Source of the DNA: Pseudorasbora parva
Lineage: Eukaryota; Chordata; Actinopteri; Cypriniformes; Gobionidae
Length of the DNA stretch: 64,000 nucleotides
Direction: 5' to 3'
NCBI RefSeq assembly: GCF_024679245.1
Contig: NC_090178.1
Span: 25,635,203 to 25,699,202, forward strand
Shown here: positions 34,810 through 47,823 of the stretch, in pieces
How positions within the stretch are numbered: the stretch's first letter is position 1
Layout: each line of letters opens with the position of its first letter
Notes under the pieces: model-generated
Told to the model about the DNA's origin: nothing
Databases searched by the model: none
Seen by the model: the letters and a program-made list of their open reading frames with translations, nothing else
Program-made: the position numbers and the translations under genes

Positions 34810-36118
34810 TTAACCTCTAATTTGCCTCTTTGCATTGGAATTTTCTATTTTACCTTAATTACTACACTAATTGTAATATAAATAATATAAATACTAATAG
34901 AATTTACTATTATTTTTTACTTTAAAATTTTACTTTAAAAATTATTTTAGAATTTACAGTTTTATTTTCATTTTCTCTAGCAGTGCATAATCAAACATAG
35001 CCTAAATGTCTTGACCCTTTGGAAGATAAAATTCACTCTTCAGACACTTAACACAAGTGTTGCTTTGCAACATCAGGAGAAAACGTGAAGACGAAGATAT
35101 TAGAGAAGTTGTCTATCCAGCTCGTGTCCCACATTCATCTCAAAGCGCTGAGCGGCACGACGCATCTTTGCACCGTTTGTGGAGAAATAGGTTATGAAAC
35201 TTTTTTATTTTATTTTTATTTTCTTATATTCTTAAGATTACCATTATTTACTTATAATCATTTAAATGTTTTACAGGCTAATGTATTGTTTCACGGATGG
35301 AAAATAAACATGCATGTTTATGAAATGGATGTTTGAGCATTTATTATTTTAAAATGTAGGCTATATATATCTGACATAGACTACAGTATTTAAAATAGCA
35401 TATATGCATTAGTTATACTCTCAATTTAATTTACAGAGCAAGCTATAGAAGAAGTTTAGAGTGTGTCGCACTCGCAACAGCGGGCGTGGCATCAAGGGTT
35501 TATAAGCGGTTTCCCGCTGAACCGCGGGAATTCCTTGTTTTTCAACCGCGGTAAGAAAAAATCCATTCCGTCCCAGCCCTAGGTGGAAATGAATAAGCTT
35601 GGACTTGGTGCTGGTAACCCAATGCACAGGACAGTGGTGACGCCAGACTAAATATTCATGATTCTCCAGCTGAAAAAACTGAATTATTTTAGACAAATAT
35701 TCTTGCACTCTGTCGCCGACTAGATATATTTAAAATAATGTAGGCCACTTTTTACTGGTAAAATAAGAAATTTGCCATTATCAGATTCAGGACCCACATA
35801 TATTCCCCCATTGCGTTATTACACATTATTACAGTAGTTTAATGTAGTACTGACATTAAAAATATGCAAACTTGAATTTTTTTCTCACAGTAAATTTCAT
35901 TTTGGGTGACCTATACACAATATATATTGTCACTATCCATGATACATGGATATACCCCTAGTAGGTATACATGCAGATACATGCTGCTTGGCTAAAGCTA
36001 TAGGGCTTTCGGGATCTAAATGCATCATGATCATGACGCAGAGTTTTTACTGCTGGTCGACCGGTCTTGATTTACCATGCGTCATAGAATAGGAGCACAC
36101 TGCGGAAATATCGCTGGA
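34810..36118. other. Non-coding DNA with transposon ends
   Basis: AACCGCGG motifs at about 35510-35560 and CCCAGCCCTAG at about 35571-35582 look like one end of a hAT-type element. No partner end or gene was identified. Confidence 0.45.
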
Positions 36119-36833
36119 AAAGACTTAAAGACTTAATAGGCTATTTATTTTCAAACTTAAACATTATGTTTTAATCTGGACTACAACATGCCCTAATGAT
36201 TAGAATTTTTTGGATTATTTGTCCAAAAGACATACGACTTTATTAGTTAACATGTTAATTCATTATTACCAAACTGACAATGAAAAATACTTATAAAGAA
36301 TTAATTATTCAAAGTAATGATAATTTCTTAGTTACTGTTTAATAACAAAATAACTTTTTAATGGACCAAAGATAAAACTAACAATGTACAGTATTTCTTA
36401 ACTAACATTAGGCTACCAAAAACATTATACTTTCTGTAACAAATGTAGCTATTGCTCAATCTTAGTTAATGCATTAAATAATGAGACCTTATATTAATGT
36501 TACCTGTTGTTCTTTATAGCCTAATTCTTCTGATCTGTTAAAATGAAATAATCGGTTCAATCTGTTTGAAAATTGTACTTTTACAGCTATGGAAAAAAAT
36601 TAAGAGACCACTTAACATTGATTTCTCTTAATTTTGCCAGAGCTGTATATATTTTTGGTGCATTATTGTATTTAAACATTAAGTTATTTTTGTTATTACA
36701 AAAATAGTTCTTAAAGCTGTTATGCTATAACAACACTTTTTTTGCAACTTATTTCAATACCATGATAATATCACATACCGTGATAAAGCTTCGCAATTAA
36801 TCGGAACATGAAAATTTGAAATCGGCACATGCC
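36119..36833. mobile_element. Truncated transposon copy (inverse of 39443-40144)
   Basis: About 700 bp matches the left part of the element at 39443-40580 in opposite orientation. It ends in ATCGGCACATGCC. The other end is replaced by unrelated sequence at 36119. Confidence 0.88.
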
Positions 36834-39355
36834 TAGTTGCATTAATAAGGATTCCTTAGCCTGGCGTCGGCTCACCCTCTGTCTGCTGCTCGATAAACCC
36901 TTATATTCTAATGGTCTTTCTATAGTTAATCTGCGTTTAAAGTCAAGTGGTAAAACACAACCTGATTTAAAACATAACCCAGATCAACAGATCTTTGATA
37001 AAACTGATTAAACTTTGCTTAATTGAATCCCTTAATTAAATTAACCATTGTAAGTGTTTTTCACGTTAAGCATTTTTAAAACATCACACTGTTTTTTAGT
37101 GATTGAAATACTGCTGCAAGTGCTTTGTGGATCACAAATGCCCAAAACTTGCATCTTGTTGACATCGTTATAAGAAAAATGGACAGGCGTGTGCAGTAGT
37201 TCTATTTTTCTCCATTAGTTATTCACTCTCATCTCAGAAAAGTTATCTTCTGAAGCCCTACAACTGCTTTGTGAGAGGAACAGGCTCATATTTATGTTAT
37301 TCACTAATAATCTTCCTGTCTGACACAGTGCAAAAACATTTTATTAAAGAAAGAAATTTTGAGCTCAGAAAGGCATAAGAGTGAATAAATGATGATGATG
37401 ATCTTCATTGTTTTGTGAACTATCCCTTTTACAATTCACTAATAAAGTTTGGATGTGTGAAGGGTTTTACTTAACCTCTGACCTCTTCCAGTGGTGGTGG
37501 GACCTTCTCTAATATCACACATATCCTGCTCAGTCCTGATGAGCTGTTTGTGGTTCCTGTGAACTTTTAAGGACCCCCTCCCAGGATGCTACAGCCTTTT
37601 GTCCAAATGGTTTCACTCTGTAAACCCACAAGTGGCAAACTGCAAGAGACACACAATCTGTTTCCCAAATCCTGCACTTTTGTCGCTGATGCTTAGGCTT
37701 GCAAATTAGATTTTGACAGTGAGTTTGACCTAATTTGTGAAATCAGACAATGCAAATCATGTATTTGGCATTTCATTTTAGCATATGGTTGGTCTAAGGT
37801 CAATCAAATATTTGTTCTATTGTAGGGCTACATTATTTCTGCTTTTAGGTTTAATGTAGCATATTATTAAAAAATACTTTCGTACTTATGCTTTTAAGCT
37901 TTCCTCAACGGTATAAGCTGTATACAAGATGTTGTGTTGGGCGCTCTGGATTTACACACATTTTACTGAAAAGTGAAGAGTTGCAGAAAGAAGGCCTGAA
38001 ATGTTTGCGCATGCACTTTAAAACTTTAATATGTGCATGGGAAAACTGAAAATATGCTTTAATTAAAAAGTTGGACACAAAAGATTTCTGTTTGAGCTTT
38101 CTATTAATCAAAGATTGCAATAAAATAAAATAAAATAAAAATACAAATCTGGTTAAGCAAAAAACAACAACAACTGTTTTCAACATTTATTATGTGACAC
38201 TGAAGACTGGAGTAATGAACCTGAAAATTCAGCTTTGCCATCACAGGAATACATTTCATTTTAAAACATATTAAAGTAGAAAACAGCTGTTTTAAATAAT
38301 AATTTTATTTAATAATTTAATAATAATAATAATAGTAATAATTTTACTATTTTGCTGTATTTTTGATCAAATAAATGCATTCTTGGTGACCCAATCTTTT
38401 TTAGAATAAATAATAATGAAACGTTTACACACTTACATGTCACTGTTTCTGATGCAACTAGGTTTCCTGTTAATATACTAAAGTTTCTTGAGAAAGATGT
38501 TCTCTTTTTTTCTGCAAATGTCACTTACAGGCTCCATAGTATATCAGGAAACCCTCTTTTGTCTTTTTATTTGATCATTTTTCTTTAGGAAAAAAGTGAA
38601 AAAGAACAAGAGGTGTATTGTGTGACCAAGCAGTTTATATGTACTCTGCAAGATGGGCTAAATGGAACAGTGAGTTGTTGTTCATTTCTTTAGATTTTGA
38701 GATCTATTTTCTGCTGCAAGAGAGAAAGAGGGAGTGGACGTTGGTGTTCGAGGAAGCGACAGCACTGTGTATTTTAGCCAGACAGACTGCAGTACTTGGA
38801 AAAGAGAGAGAGACCTAAAATAGATAGCTCACACTTTTGTAGTCTAGAAGGCAGCCTGAGTGAATGATAATCTAATGTCCACTCAGAAAAGGCCAATGAC
38901 AGATTCCCACAATTCATGCCATAATAGCTTTAATCTTGTTGACTTGTTTATGCCGTCACATAGCTGTGCGTTGATAGATGTAGGAGTATTTATCTTGGTA
39001 ATCGTGTCAGTGTGTGACAGCGAGAACCAGGGGACTATTGTGTGTTTTCTTGTTAATAGTTCTGGTATGTTGTTAAAGGGGTGAGGAATTGAGAAATCAA
39101 CTTTCCCTTGAGCCTTTGATATATAAAAGGTCATGATAATATAGGAATATCCTGTAAGTTTCAGAGCTGAAAAACTTTCTTGTTAGTCAAAGAAAAGCTT
39201 ATTGACACCAGGCCGAGAAGATGTCATGTCAAGATGTCAAAATATTTATTGTCATATGCAGAGTAAGGGGAAAAAAAAGTTTCCCTGTACAATAAATGCC
39301 AAGACAAATACAAAGTATAAAAATAAATAAAACACGCACACGCACATGCACCCAC

Positions 39356-39368
<13 letters not shown>
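36834..39368. other. Non-coding DNA between two inverted transposon copies
   Basis: About 2.5 kb without a supportable gene. A short open frame at 36829-37011 lacks any recognised motif. Confidence 0.5.

Positions 39369-39436
<68 letters not shown>
39350..39436. repeat. (CA)n(TA)n microsatellite
   Basis: A short CA run followed by about 33 AT units. The Tyr/Ile open frames here are artefacts of the repeat. Confidence 0.95.
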
Positions 39437-39440
<4 letters not shown>

Positions 39441-39442
39441 TC

Positions 39443-40580
39443 GGCATGTGCCGATATCAATTTTTCATGTTGCGATTAATTGATGAAGCTTTTATCACGG
39501 TATACGATATTACCACGATATTGAAATAAGTTGCAAAAAAAGTGTTGTCATAGCATAAAAGCTTTAAGAACTATTTTTGTAATAACAAAAATAACTGAAT
39601 GTTTAAAAACAATAATACAATGCATGCACCAAAATATACAGCTCTGGAAAAAATGAAGAGAAATCAATGTTAAGTGGTCTCTTAATTTTTTCCAAAGCTG
39701 TAAAAGTCAATTTTCAAACAGATTAAAGTGCAAAAGAATTAGGCTATAAAGAACAACAGGTAACATTAATATAAGGTCTCATTATTTAATGCATTAACTA
39801 AGATTGAGCAATAGCTACATTTGTTACAGAAAGTATAATGTTTTTGGTAGCATAATGTTAGTTAAGAAATACTGTACATTGTTAGTTTTATCTTTGGTCC
39901 ATTAAAAAGTTATTTTGTTATTAAACAGTAACTAAGAAATTATCATTACTTTGAATAATGAATTCTTTATAAGTATTTTTCATTGTCAGTTTGGTAATAA
40001 TGAATTAACATGTTAACTAATAAAGTCGTATGTCTTTTGGACAAATAATCCAAAAAATTCTAATCATTAGGGCATGTTGTAGTCCAGATTAAAACATAAT
40101 GTTTAAGTTTGAAAATAAATAGCCTATTAAGTCTTTAAGTCTTAAGTATTTGGTTCTGAGCCTGTGATGAACAACATTGAGATTACAAAAACGAATGGAT
40201 GTTTTAAAAACTTCTTCACTAGCACGGATGCTTTTGTTTGCGGGGTTTCTGGGGTAACCGCTGAATTTTGCCGTTCCATCAGCGCTGTCATCAGCGCATC
40301 ATGACGCTGTCACTGAGCCGCACTTCATTCAGCCCGTCTCCTTCACCCGTTCAGTCATGTGCAAACGCACTTGTTTACATCTGAGCGTGTGCCCCTTTGA
40401 CGCAGAATAGCGGTGTTGAGCATTTATACGGTTGATGGGCAAAGTTTTCTTGAGTGCATTTTAATATTTTTTATAACTGTTAATAAATTATTATTTATGA
40501 TATTTTGAAGTACCCACAATAACAATATTGTGCATATTCATTATCGTGAGATATCGCATTACCGAAAATTGGCACATGCC
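39443..40580. mobile_element. 1.14-kb non-autonomous transposon with GGCATGTGCC ends
   Basis: The ends GGCATGTGCCGAT and (inverted) GGCATGTGCCAAT bound a non-coding interior. A partial inverted sibling lies at 36119-36833. The target duplication is unclear. Confidence 0.8.
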
Positions 40581-40671
40581 TTAATATTTTAAATATATAT
40601 ATTACGCCTGCTTCTGTAGCCCCGCCCACCGATTTGTGGAGCTAAACGGATCGCGCTACCGAGCAATAAAC

Positions 40672-40818
40672 ATGCTGAAGATGGCAAGATGTTGCGCTGT
40701 GCCTGGTTGTTGGCTTGATTTCACCACGGAAACATTTGTAAATAAAACACAGGTTGAGACTGGATTTGCAGACATATTGAGATTAAAACACAATGCTATG
40801 CCTTCTTTACACACTAAT
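40672..40818 (+). pseudogene. Exon-like ORF with THAP-like start
   Basis: ATG at 40672 opens MLKMARCCAVPGCW, resembling the C-x-P-G-C start of THAP domains, and the frame runs 49 codons to a good donor (CTAAT/GTGAGT). The conserved C-x2-H part is not in the exon. It may be the first exon of a transposon gene. Weak support. Confidence 0.25.
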
Positions 40819-40971
40819 GTGAGTAAAACATGTTTCTTTATATGTGATAGTATTGCATTGTCACAGATCGTTTTGATTATGTGTACGTGAACATACCTTT
40901 AGCATTCCGTCACAGTCTGGAGAATCCCTTAATTGTTGGTTCATTGTGATTCGGCATCAGACTCTGACTTG

Positions 40972-42561
40972 TAGAGCTGCAACTAACGATTATTTTTTCT
41001 GTCGACTAATCTAACGATTATTTTTTCGATTAGTCGACTAATCTAACGATTTTTTTTTTACCCTTTGAAATTTTTCAAAATTCTGTTGCACCCCCTCGCA
41101 TAAGTTACGCTAGAGGTGTAACAGTACAGACTGCTCACGGTTTGCTTTGTATCACTGTTTTAGGTTCACGTTTCAGTACAGTTCGGTATTTGCTATGTTC
41201 AGGGGAAAAAGGACTACTGTCAAATGAAAATAAATAAAATAAGAACAGATAACTTAAATAGAAGCAGCAGCACAAATAAATACTATTGAGCAAAGATGAT
41301 AATAAAATAAACAATGCTTTTCAGGTTTTTCAGGTAGGTCTAACATTAGTGTTTAGTTAGAGAAATGGAATAAAGTAATCAAATGTAAAATAACTGCACA
41401 TTTAACTGTTTAAATTAAAAAAATTATCCTTATTAAACTTACAAAAGCTATTCAATCAGGAGCAGTGAGTGATGTCTATCTTTTGTTTGACATTAAACAG
41501 ACAGCAGTGAAGGCTACTGCCCCTTTAAGACCCAAGGATAGTCGTCGTATTTTCTGTATAAAGTTCACTTAAGGCATATACAGAGTAGGCTATGACATTT
41601 TGACATACTTTTTGTGTGAGTTTGTCCATTTAAGCACAGGATTTGAAAGATAACTTTTGAAAGAGACAGATCTTCTCATTCGAGTCTCCTTGCTACGGGG
41701 GTGATAACAGTGAAAATGACTGCTCATATTCGGACGTACTGCAGCACTCGCATGCGTTTTATAAAGTTAACAAAGAGAGACCGTTTTGCCCACGTTTTTC
41801 TTTTATTATCGCTGTTGTTGTAGTGTATACCTGAGGAGTCAGCACGTGTATCCATCGACAGAAACATACATACAGCATTATTAAGTTACAACCCATATTA
41901 AAGATGCGTCATCAGGTGTGGGATGACCCACGGTGTAAGTGCGTCCCCGCACCTTTTGCTCGGGATCCCGGTTGGGAAACACTGGTCTGTAATTGATTGA
42001 CACCGCGCTGGTTTGTTTAGAATTATATGAGCGCCGTGACCGCGCGCTGCCGCGTGATGAGGTCGTGTCGCAATTCTGCTATTCAACTGCTCTGGTTTTA
42101 AAAGCTGCAACACTAAATGTGCCAAAATGCAATAAAACTTGTTTTACGGTCGAATGCAACGCACCGAGTGTGTGTGTGAGTGAGTAAGAGACGCGCAAAA
42201 GGGCGGAGAGAGAACTTAAGGAAATGCAGCTAAATGAATATGCGTGCGTCTTTTAAATAGCGTAAAAATTATTGAATGATGAATCAATATGTGGCGGCCG
42301 GTATTGATTATGTGGTGGTCCGCCACAAATTAGTCTATGTGTGGGAAACGCTGTTTGGCCTCTGTTTAAAGTATTCCCATACTTTTGATATTCGTGGTCT
42401 AGGTTTTTGTGATAGAATGGAGAACTTTCTCCATTCCCACGAGCAGAAGCCAACATTATGCGAGATGAATGTGTGACACGACGCGCCGACGCATTTCACG
42501 AACGCCGACGTATTTCCATAGTCGACGTCATCGATGACGTCGTCGCGTCGTTGCAGCGCTA
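40972..42561. mobile_element. 1.59-kb hAT element with perfect 8-bp target duplication
   Basis: Ends TAGAGCTGCAAC and GTTGCAGCGCTA are inverted, and CTGACTTG flanks both sides exactly (40964-40971 and 42562-42569). The interior has repeated ACGATTA/TAGTCGAC near the left end and CGACG-rich sequence near the right. There is no transposase frame, so it is non-autonomous; other element debris lies inside. Confidence 0.93.
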
Positions 42562-42569
42562 CTGACTTG

Positions 42570-42991
42570 TAAAGTTATGGGCCAGGGCTCACAAAGCCCA
42601 ACGTCCCCCTATTCCAGACAAGCTACCAAAACGTAAGCCTGTCGACAGGCCGTGAAATAGCATTCCTTTCTTGATCTGCGTTGTTCACTCTCTTGACTTG
42701 ATATTTGAAGGGCGCACGCGTGAGTGTGTGTAGCGCTTATATCGACAGAACGGGTGGGCCAAGTAATAAAAAATAATATTCCAATCAATCGCGGGTGGGT
42801 GAGAGATAAATCCTTGTGTTTGTTTGATAAAGTCGTTGTGCGAGCCCTGTATGAGGATAATTAGGGTTGCTGCTTTCAAAACAATCCCTCCCTCATGTGA
42901 ACTGACAGGGGAGCATGAAGGTCATTAAATATGCAAATTTGATCCAATCCTAGCCGTGGGCGTTTACTTCCAAGTCTTCAGTGTTGCACGC
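42570..42991. other. Non-coding DNA
   Basis: No feature was recognised. Confidence 0.5.
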
Positions 42992-44205
42992 TAGTGTTGT
43001 CAAAAATATTGATATTTCGATATGTAGCGATACTGGAATATATTAAAACGATACGATACTCAGTTTCTACAGTATCGATACCAGCTGCGCTCTCCTCTCC
43101 AACCTTGCAACTGCATGTTCTCATTTATCCCGCTTAACCTCTGAACACGGCGGACGTGCGTTCTGCTGGATTTTTCCTTATGGCCGCGTGCTAGTGTGTG
43201 ATCGGTCTGAATTTTGCGCGGGATTGCACATAATTCTACTAATCCCCGCAGATTTCGTGCTCACATCTGAAGCGCACAAACACATACCTTAATAAAGCCG
43301 CCTCTGACATACAAGTGCAAACATATGCTTCTTTTTCCAGCTTATTATTGGTCAAATACACTCAAAAACATTTTGAAGAGTATTAACGTAAACAGTCATA
43401 AACAGTTCAGGAAGAATGAGTAACAGGAGCAGTGTTTAGGATATATGCATGCGTCAGGTCAGATTTGTTATTCAAACTACAAAAAGACCACACTGCTCTT
43501 GACTGATCAACTTGTGTAACTTTAATGGTTTCATCTGTAGGCTATTACATTTTTTACAAAGAACATTATCTAATGTTATTTTAAATTTAATTACTTTGCA
43601 TTTTTTTATTCAGTTTCTTACCTGAATAATAGACTTGCCTGAAAAAATAAAGCAGTCTATTTCATTTGTATCTTTTATTCTATTGTATTTATTTGTGCTA
43701 TTGTTTGTAATCTGTTTTTGTTCTTATTTAATTACTGTTTACTCGGCTATTTAAATTAAATTTACCATTCGAAATCAAGCTTCCTTGTGCTGTGTGTAAT
43801 CTATTGCAACACAATTACCTCGTTTAAAAAATACATTGAGGTAGCAAATAATTGTGAGAATTTAAAAGTAGTTGATAAATGTTTATATATGAGAAAAAAG
43901 CTTAAAAGCTTTATCATAAAATTATTCTGAAGAGATCACTTTATTTGATTGCCTGGACTTTCAATAGACGGACAAAAAAATATTATATTAAAAATATCTA
44001 TTTGACAGTATATGCAGTGTTTTTTCCCCCTGTGGTATCGAAAATAGCATTGAATATCGATGTGACATGTTTTGACTCCACCCCTCAAAAGAATCGGAAT
44101 AGAAAAGAACTGAAATCGAATGTAAGAATCGGAATCAAAAAGAAACAAAATCGAAAATAAGAATCAGAATCAGAATCGTTCAAATCAAAACGATGCCCTA
44201 CCCTA

Positions 44206-45944
44206 ACGCCGCATTCACACGGGGCGTAGGCGTTAACACTTGACGGAGGGCGTGGCTGAAGCTGGGTGCTGATGCGATCGTCATAGTGACAACAGCCAAT
44301 CACATTAACTTGCCGCTTGGACCAAAACACAACACAAAAAAGCGCCTTTTTTGGTTGTATGTGCGAGTGCGATTGCCCGTGTAGTTGTTGTCAGCACACC
44401 GCACAGGTGCACGAAGCTGTTAAACATTAAAGGGGGGGTGAAATGCTGTTTCATGCATACTGAGCTTTTTACACCTTTAAAGACTTGGATTCCCATCCTA
44501 AACATAGACAAAGTTTCAAAAACTAATGTTGGACGTTTGATGGAGTATTTCTGTGTTAAAAATACTGCTTCCGGTTTCTCACAAGTTTCGGCGAGTTTTT
44601 TTCGAGTATGGGTCTACTTGACGTTAAATAGAGCGGAAGGTCCTTGTATGGGCTGTACGGGCTCTTCTCCCGGAAGGGTGCGCACGCGCGTGACTAGAGG
44701 GAGAGAGAGGAAATGCACGCTGTAAACCGTCTCTCAGGTGCAGATCCAGTCGTCCGTGAACACTTATGACGCGCCGCTCTCCACTTTATTCCTATGGGTG
44801 ACGTCGAGCGACTTCAACGCTTCAGCACAGCATTCCGGGAAGGCAGCGCTGCATTTGACCCGATTTGGACGCAGAAATGACGGGAAGCTTCAAGGCATCG
44901 CTTCAGTCGCGTCGCAAAGTGGATTTCCACGGTCACTGCTGTCACAGGACTTCACCAAATCATACCAAAGAAGTGTGTTTTTGACGGAGCGGTCCCAGCG
45001 ATAAAGATTCTGTCCTGCTTTGGAAGCAGCCGGTGAGTAAATCAACTTCAAATGTCTCTGCTATTGGCTACCGTCGCATGAGTAAACATCAGTAAACGAT
45101 ACGATCGCGTGCTTCGTCATTCAAATGCGCTAACAGTTACTCCATTGTTGTTCTGTATAACACTAGTCTGACTCTGACGTTCAAAACCGTTTATCTTGCT
45201 ACCTCTAAGGTCTAGTCACATACAATAGTCCATAAACCGAATCATGTCCTTATAAACTGCGCGTAAAGACACACAAAGGCCCCTAAATACAGTACATACC
45301 ACAGAGACGGACATCCTGATGTTGCCGTTTCTCCTGTTCAATTTATTTCAGCCTCAGATTTGATTGTGGATCATTATCTGTATTAGCTGAGATAGATGGG
45401 TTTCTCCACGCTTGAGGACACCACCGCTTTGTGCACATTCGTCATTCTTTAGCTCCGCCCACACGATACGCTTCCAGGCGCTCGTTTTTTTCCGGAAAGA
45501 CTCGGTACAGCCCATATTTCTTTTATAAATATGATAAAACTAAAGACTTTTCGGAGATATGAAGGATGCAATACTACTCTATAGGTACTCAAGATTGACA
45601 TGAGATTGACTGAAACTGAGTGTTTCACCCCCCCTTTAAATCCTGAAAAAGCGCCGACAGCGGGAAGAATATCACGTAGTGGTCCAGGAGCTGCGTCTGG
45701 ATTTTTAACGGTCTATGGTCTGGATGGTTCACGGAGCAGTAATGAACGCAATTGGCTAGCGTCTGCTGTAGGATATTTGCATACGGCGATCTGATTGGAT
45801 GACGCCTGCGCTGGCGCTTGAAAAGTTGAGAATTCTTCAACTTCTGCCGCTTGCAACGCGAGTGAAGCGCCGCGACGGAACCCACAATTCAGTTCGGCAA
45901 CGGATGATGTCACCCATTCAAAGTAAATGGGAAGCGTTAACGCC
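44206..45944. mobile_element. MITE copy 2, interrupted
   Basis: Inverse orientation of the element at 3754-4307. The left terminal repeat is complete. The right one is cut after AAGCGTTAACGCC. The middle is split by a TTAA element at 44431-45635. Confidence 0.9.
44431..45635. mobile_element. 1.2-kb TTAA-target transposon (copy 2), nested
   Basis: Inverted sibling of 33630-34809, flanked by TTAA at 44427-44430 and 45636-45639. The uninterrupted MITE at 3754-4307 has a single TTAA at the same place (near 4081), which gives a natural empty site. Confidence 0.95.
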
Positions 45945-46189
45945 AAAGTCAAAGTTAGGAACATGCTGGCCACTTGAATTTTTTGTAAAAAAAATAAAAC
46001 AATGAATAATTCTGAAATAAATTAAATGACAATGAAATAGTTATGTTGTCATATTAATCATATTATTCTTGTTTTAGATTATTCTTTTTTTTTTTTACCA
46101 TGGTACCATGGTATCGATTTAGTATCGTATCGAGGTATTTTAGTCTGGTATTGTATCGAAGTCATAATTTTGGTATTGTGAAAACACTA

Positions 46190-47266
46190 CGGCATGCCCA
46201 TAAAATCCGAGCGTTCAGGAGAGAGCCTCAAAACCAATGTAGGAAATAGCCTATTACTTACTCATTATGATGTGTGTGCCTGCATCCAGCAATTTGTGCA
46301 TTGTGTGTGTGTGTGTGTGTGTGTGTGAAAGTTGGGCTTTTCAAATACTATCATACATGCCTGAGAGAATCAAAGGTATTAAAACCAATATGAAACCACA
46401 TGTAAAAGTTCTCTGGGGCCTTTTATGTTGTTTTCCTGCTACACTTGAAACCCTTCTGTTTTTTTCTGTCATGATTTGCTTGAGATATTCCCAGTCTTCC
46501 CATGATCCCGCAGAGGTCACACCTGGGTCACAGGACTCGGGTTCGGTCTGTATATGTAAACGGCTGTGAGTCAGGCAGAAAGTAGCATTACTTGCATCTC
46601 CAGGCCTTTACCTAATCTTTTCTGACTAAGCCATGTGGTTTCAGGGACATGTGGGCTGCTAATTATGAAACATTGCGCTTCAGTGTAGTTCAGCTCAATC
46701 CTCCAGTCAGCCCTGTTATTATGGACTGTGCAGAAAAAACTCAGGCTATGTTGGGCCTCAGTCCACTCCCAGAAAGAGAAGTGCAAACATGCACACCTTC
46801 CCCAAATATAGTCCACCTCAGGCTGATGCAGAACTGTGTACCTGTGGGACTGGCTGTTTTATTTTTAATTTTATTTTGTCCTTTTGAATATAGCTAAGTT
46901 TTGGTTGGTTAGTAATATGGTTTATATTAGATTTTTGTGTGTCTGAGTTTTTTCCGTTTTTTTTTTGATTGATGCAATTGCTAGTGTTTGACGTGATTGC
47001 TATCTAGTGTCATTTAATGTTTAAATCTGCAGTATTTAGTATGAAAGATTTGTCTCAAACGAATGAGGCATTAAAATACAAGTTTTCTTGTTGAAGAACA
47101 TTGTTTTGGTGCTTACGACTTTGGCTCAGGTCTTCTGCGCAGAGAAATAGGATGCTTTGCGGGCTACCGGTGGACATGTGGATACGTGATTTTTTAGAGC
47201 AAATATATCACTAATAGTGTCAACTCGCCACCTTTCAAACCCCCCCAAAATATTAACAAATATCTA
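46190..47266. other. Non-coding DNA with (GT)n
   Basis: A (TG)n run lies at about 46303-46327. No gene is supported. Confidence 0.55.
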
Positions 47267-47274
47267 TAAACGGT

Positions 47275-47815
47275 TAGCCTAGAAATCTAGACGCACCCTA
47301 ATGGCAGCAAATCTAATCTGCCCGCGAATGTCGTCTAGCAACTCTCAATACAAAACTCTCTTCTGAGCTGTAAACGCCAAACTCTGGTCGGGCCAATCAC
47401 ATCGTGGATAGAGTCGGTGGGCGGGGCTTAACATAATGACGACGGCCAAGTTGTTTGCTTTGCGTGCTTCAAGTAAACACAGAAACTGGCGAACGGCGGT
47501 CTTTCGAATCAGCTTTGAATGCGACTCTGGAAGACTTGGAGTTAAGCTTTTCTCTGAGAAAAGAACAAAGAATGGCACTAAAGTCATTCTTAAGAAGGGA
47601 AGATGTGTTTGGAGTTTTGCCAACTGGATACGGTGAATGTTTAATCTGTCAACGAGCTCCGTTTCATCTTCGTTGCTCTGGTTGGTTGTAGCGCTATCCT
47701 ATCGCGTGCAGAGGGAGTTTGAAAGACAACCGTTTATCCGCCCCTCGGATTGAGCCCTGTCTATGGTGAGTTCCCAGACCAAACATCTTGATGTGGGTCT
47801 GGCTTGTCAGGCTAG
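47275..47815. mobile_element. 541-bp MITE with perfect 8-bp target duplication, carrying a helicase fragment
   Basis: The ends TAGCCTAGAAATCTAGACGC and (inverted) CTAGCCTGACAAGCCAGACC match imperfectly. TAAACGGT flanks both sides exactly (47267-47274 and 47816-47823). It carries part of a RecQ-like helicase. Confidence 0.9.
47455..47691 (+). pseudogene. RecQ-type helicase N-terminal fragment captured in a MITE
   Basis: The frame reads LEDLELSFSLRKEQRMALKS and FLRREDVFGVLPTGYG, matching the region around helicase motif 0 and motif I of RecQ helicases. The motif I Lys is replaced: GYG is followed by Glu, which would abolish ATP binding. A stop follows at 47691, soon after motif I. No other helicase motif is present. 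It is a fragment, not a working gene. Confidence 0.75.
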
Positions 47816-47823
47816 TAAACGGT

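Larger units (their letters stand above)
42992..46189. mobile_element. hAT-like element, host of a nested insertion
   Basis: The ends TAGTGTTGTCAAAAATAT and (inverted) TAGTGTTTTCACAATACC are followed inward by repeated GTATCGATAC-type motifs on both sides. The flanks TTGCACGC and CGGCATGC agree at five of eight bases. Without the insertion at 44206-45944 it would be about 1.46 kb. Confidence 0.7.

Noticed and set aside
39224..39529. Tyr-Ile repeat ORFs
   Set aside because: Translation of the (TA)n microsatellite.
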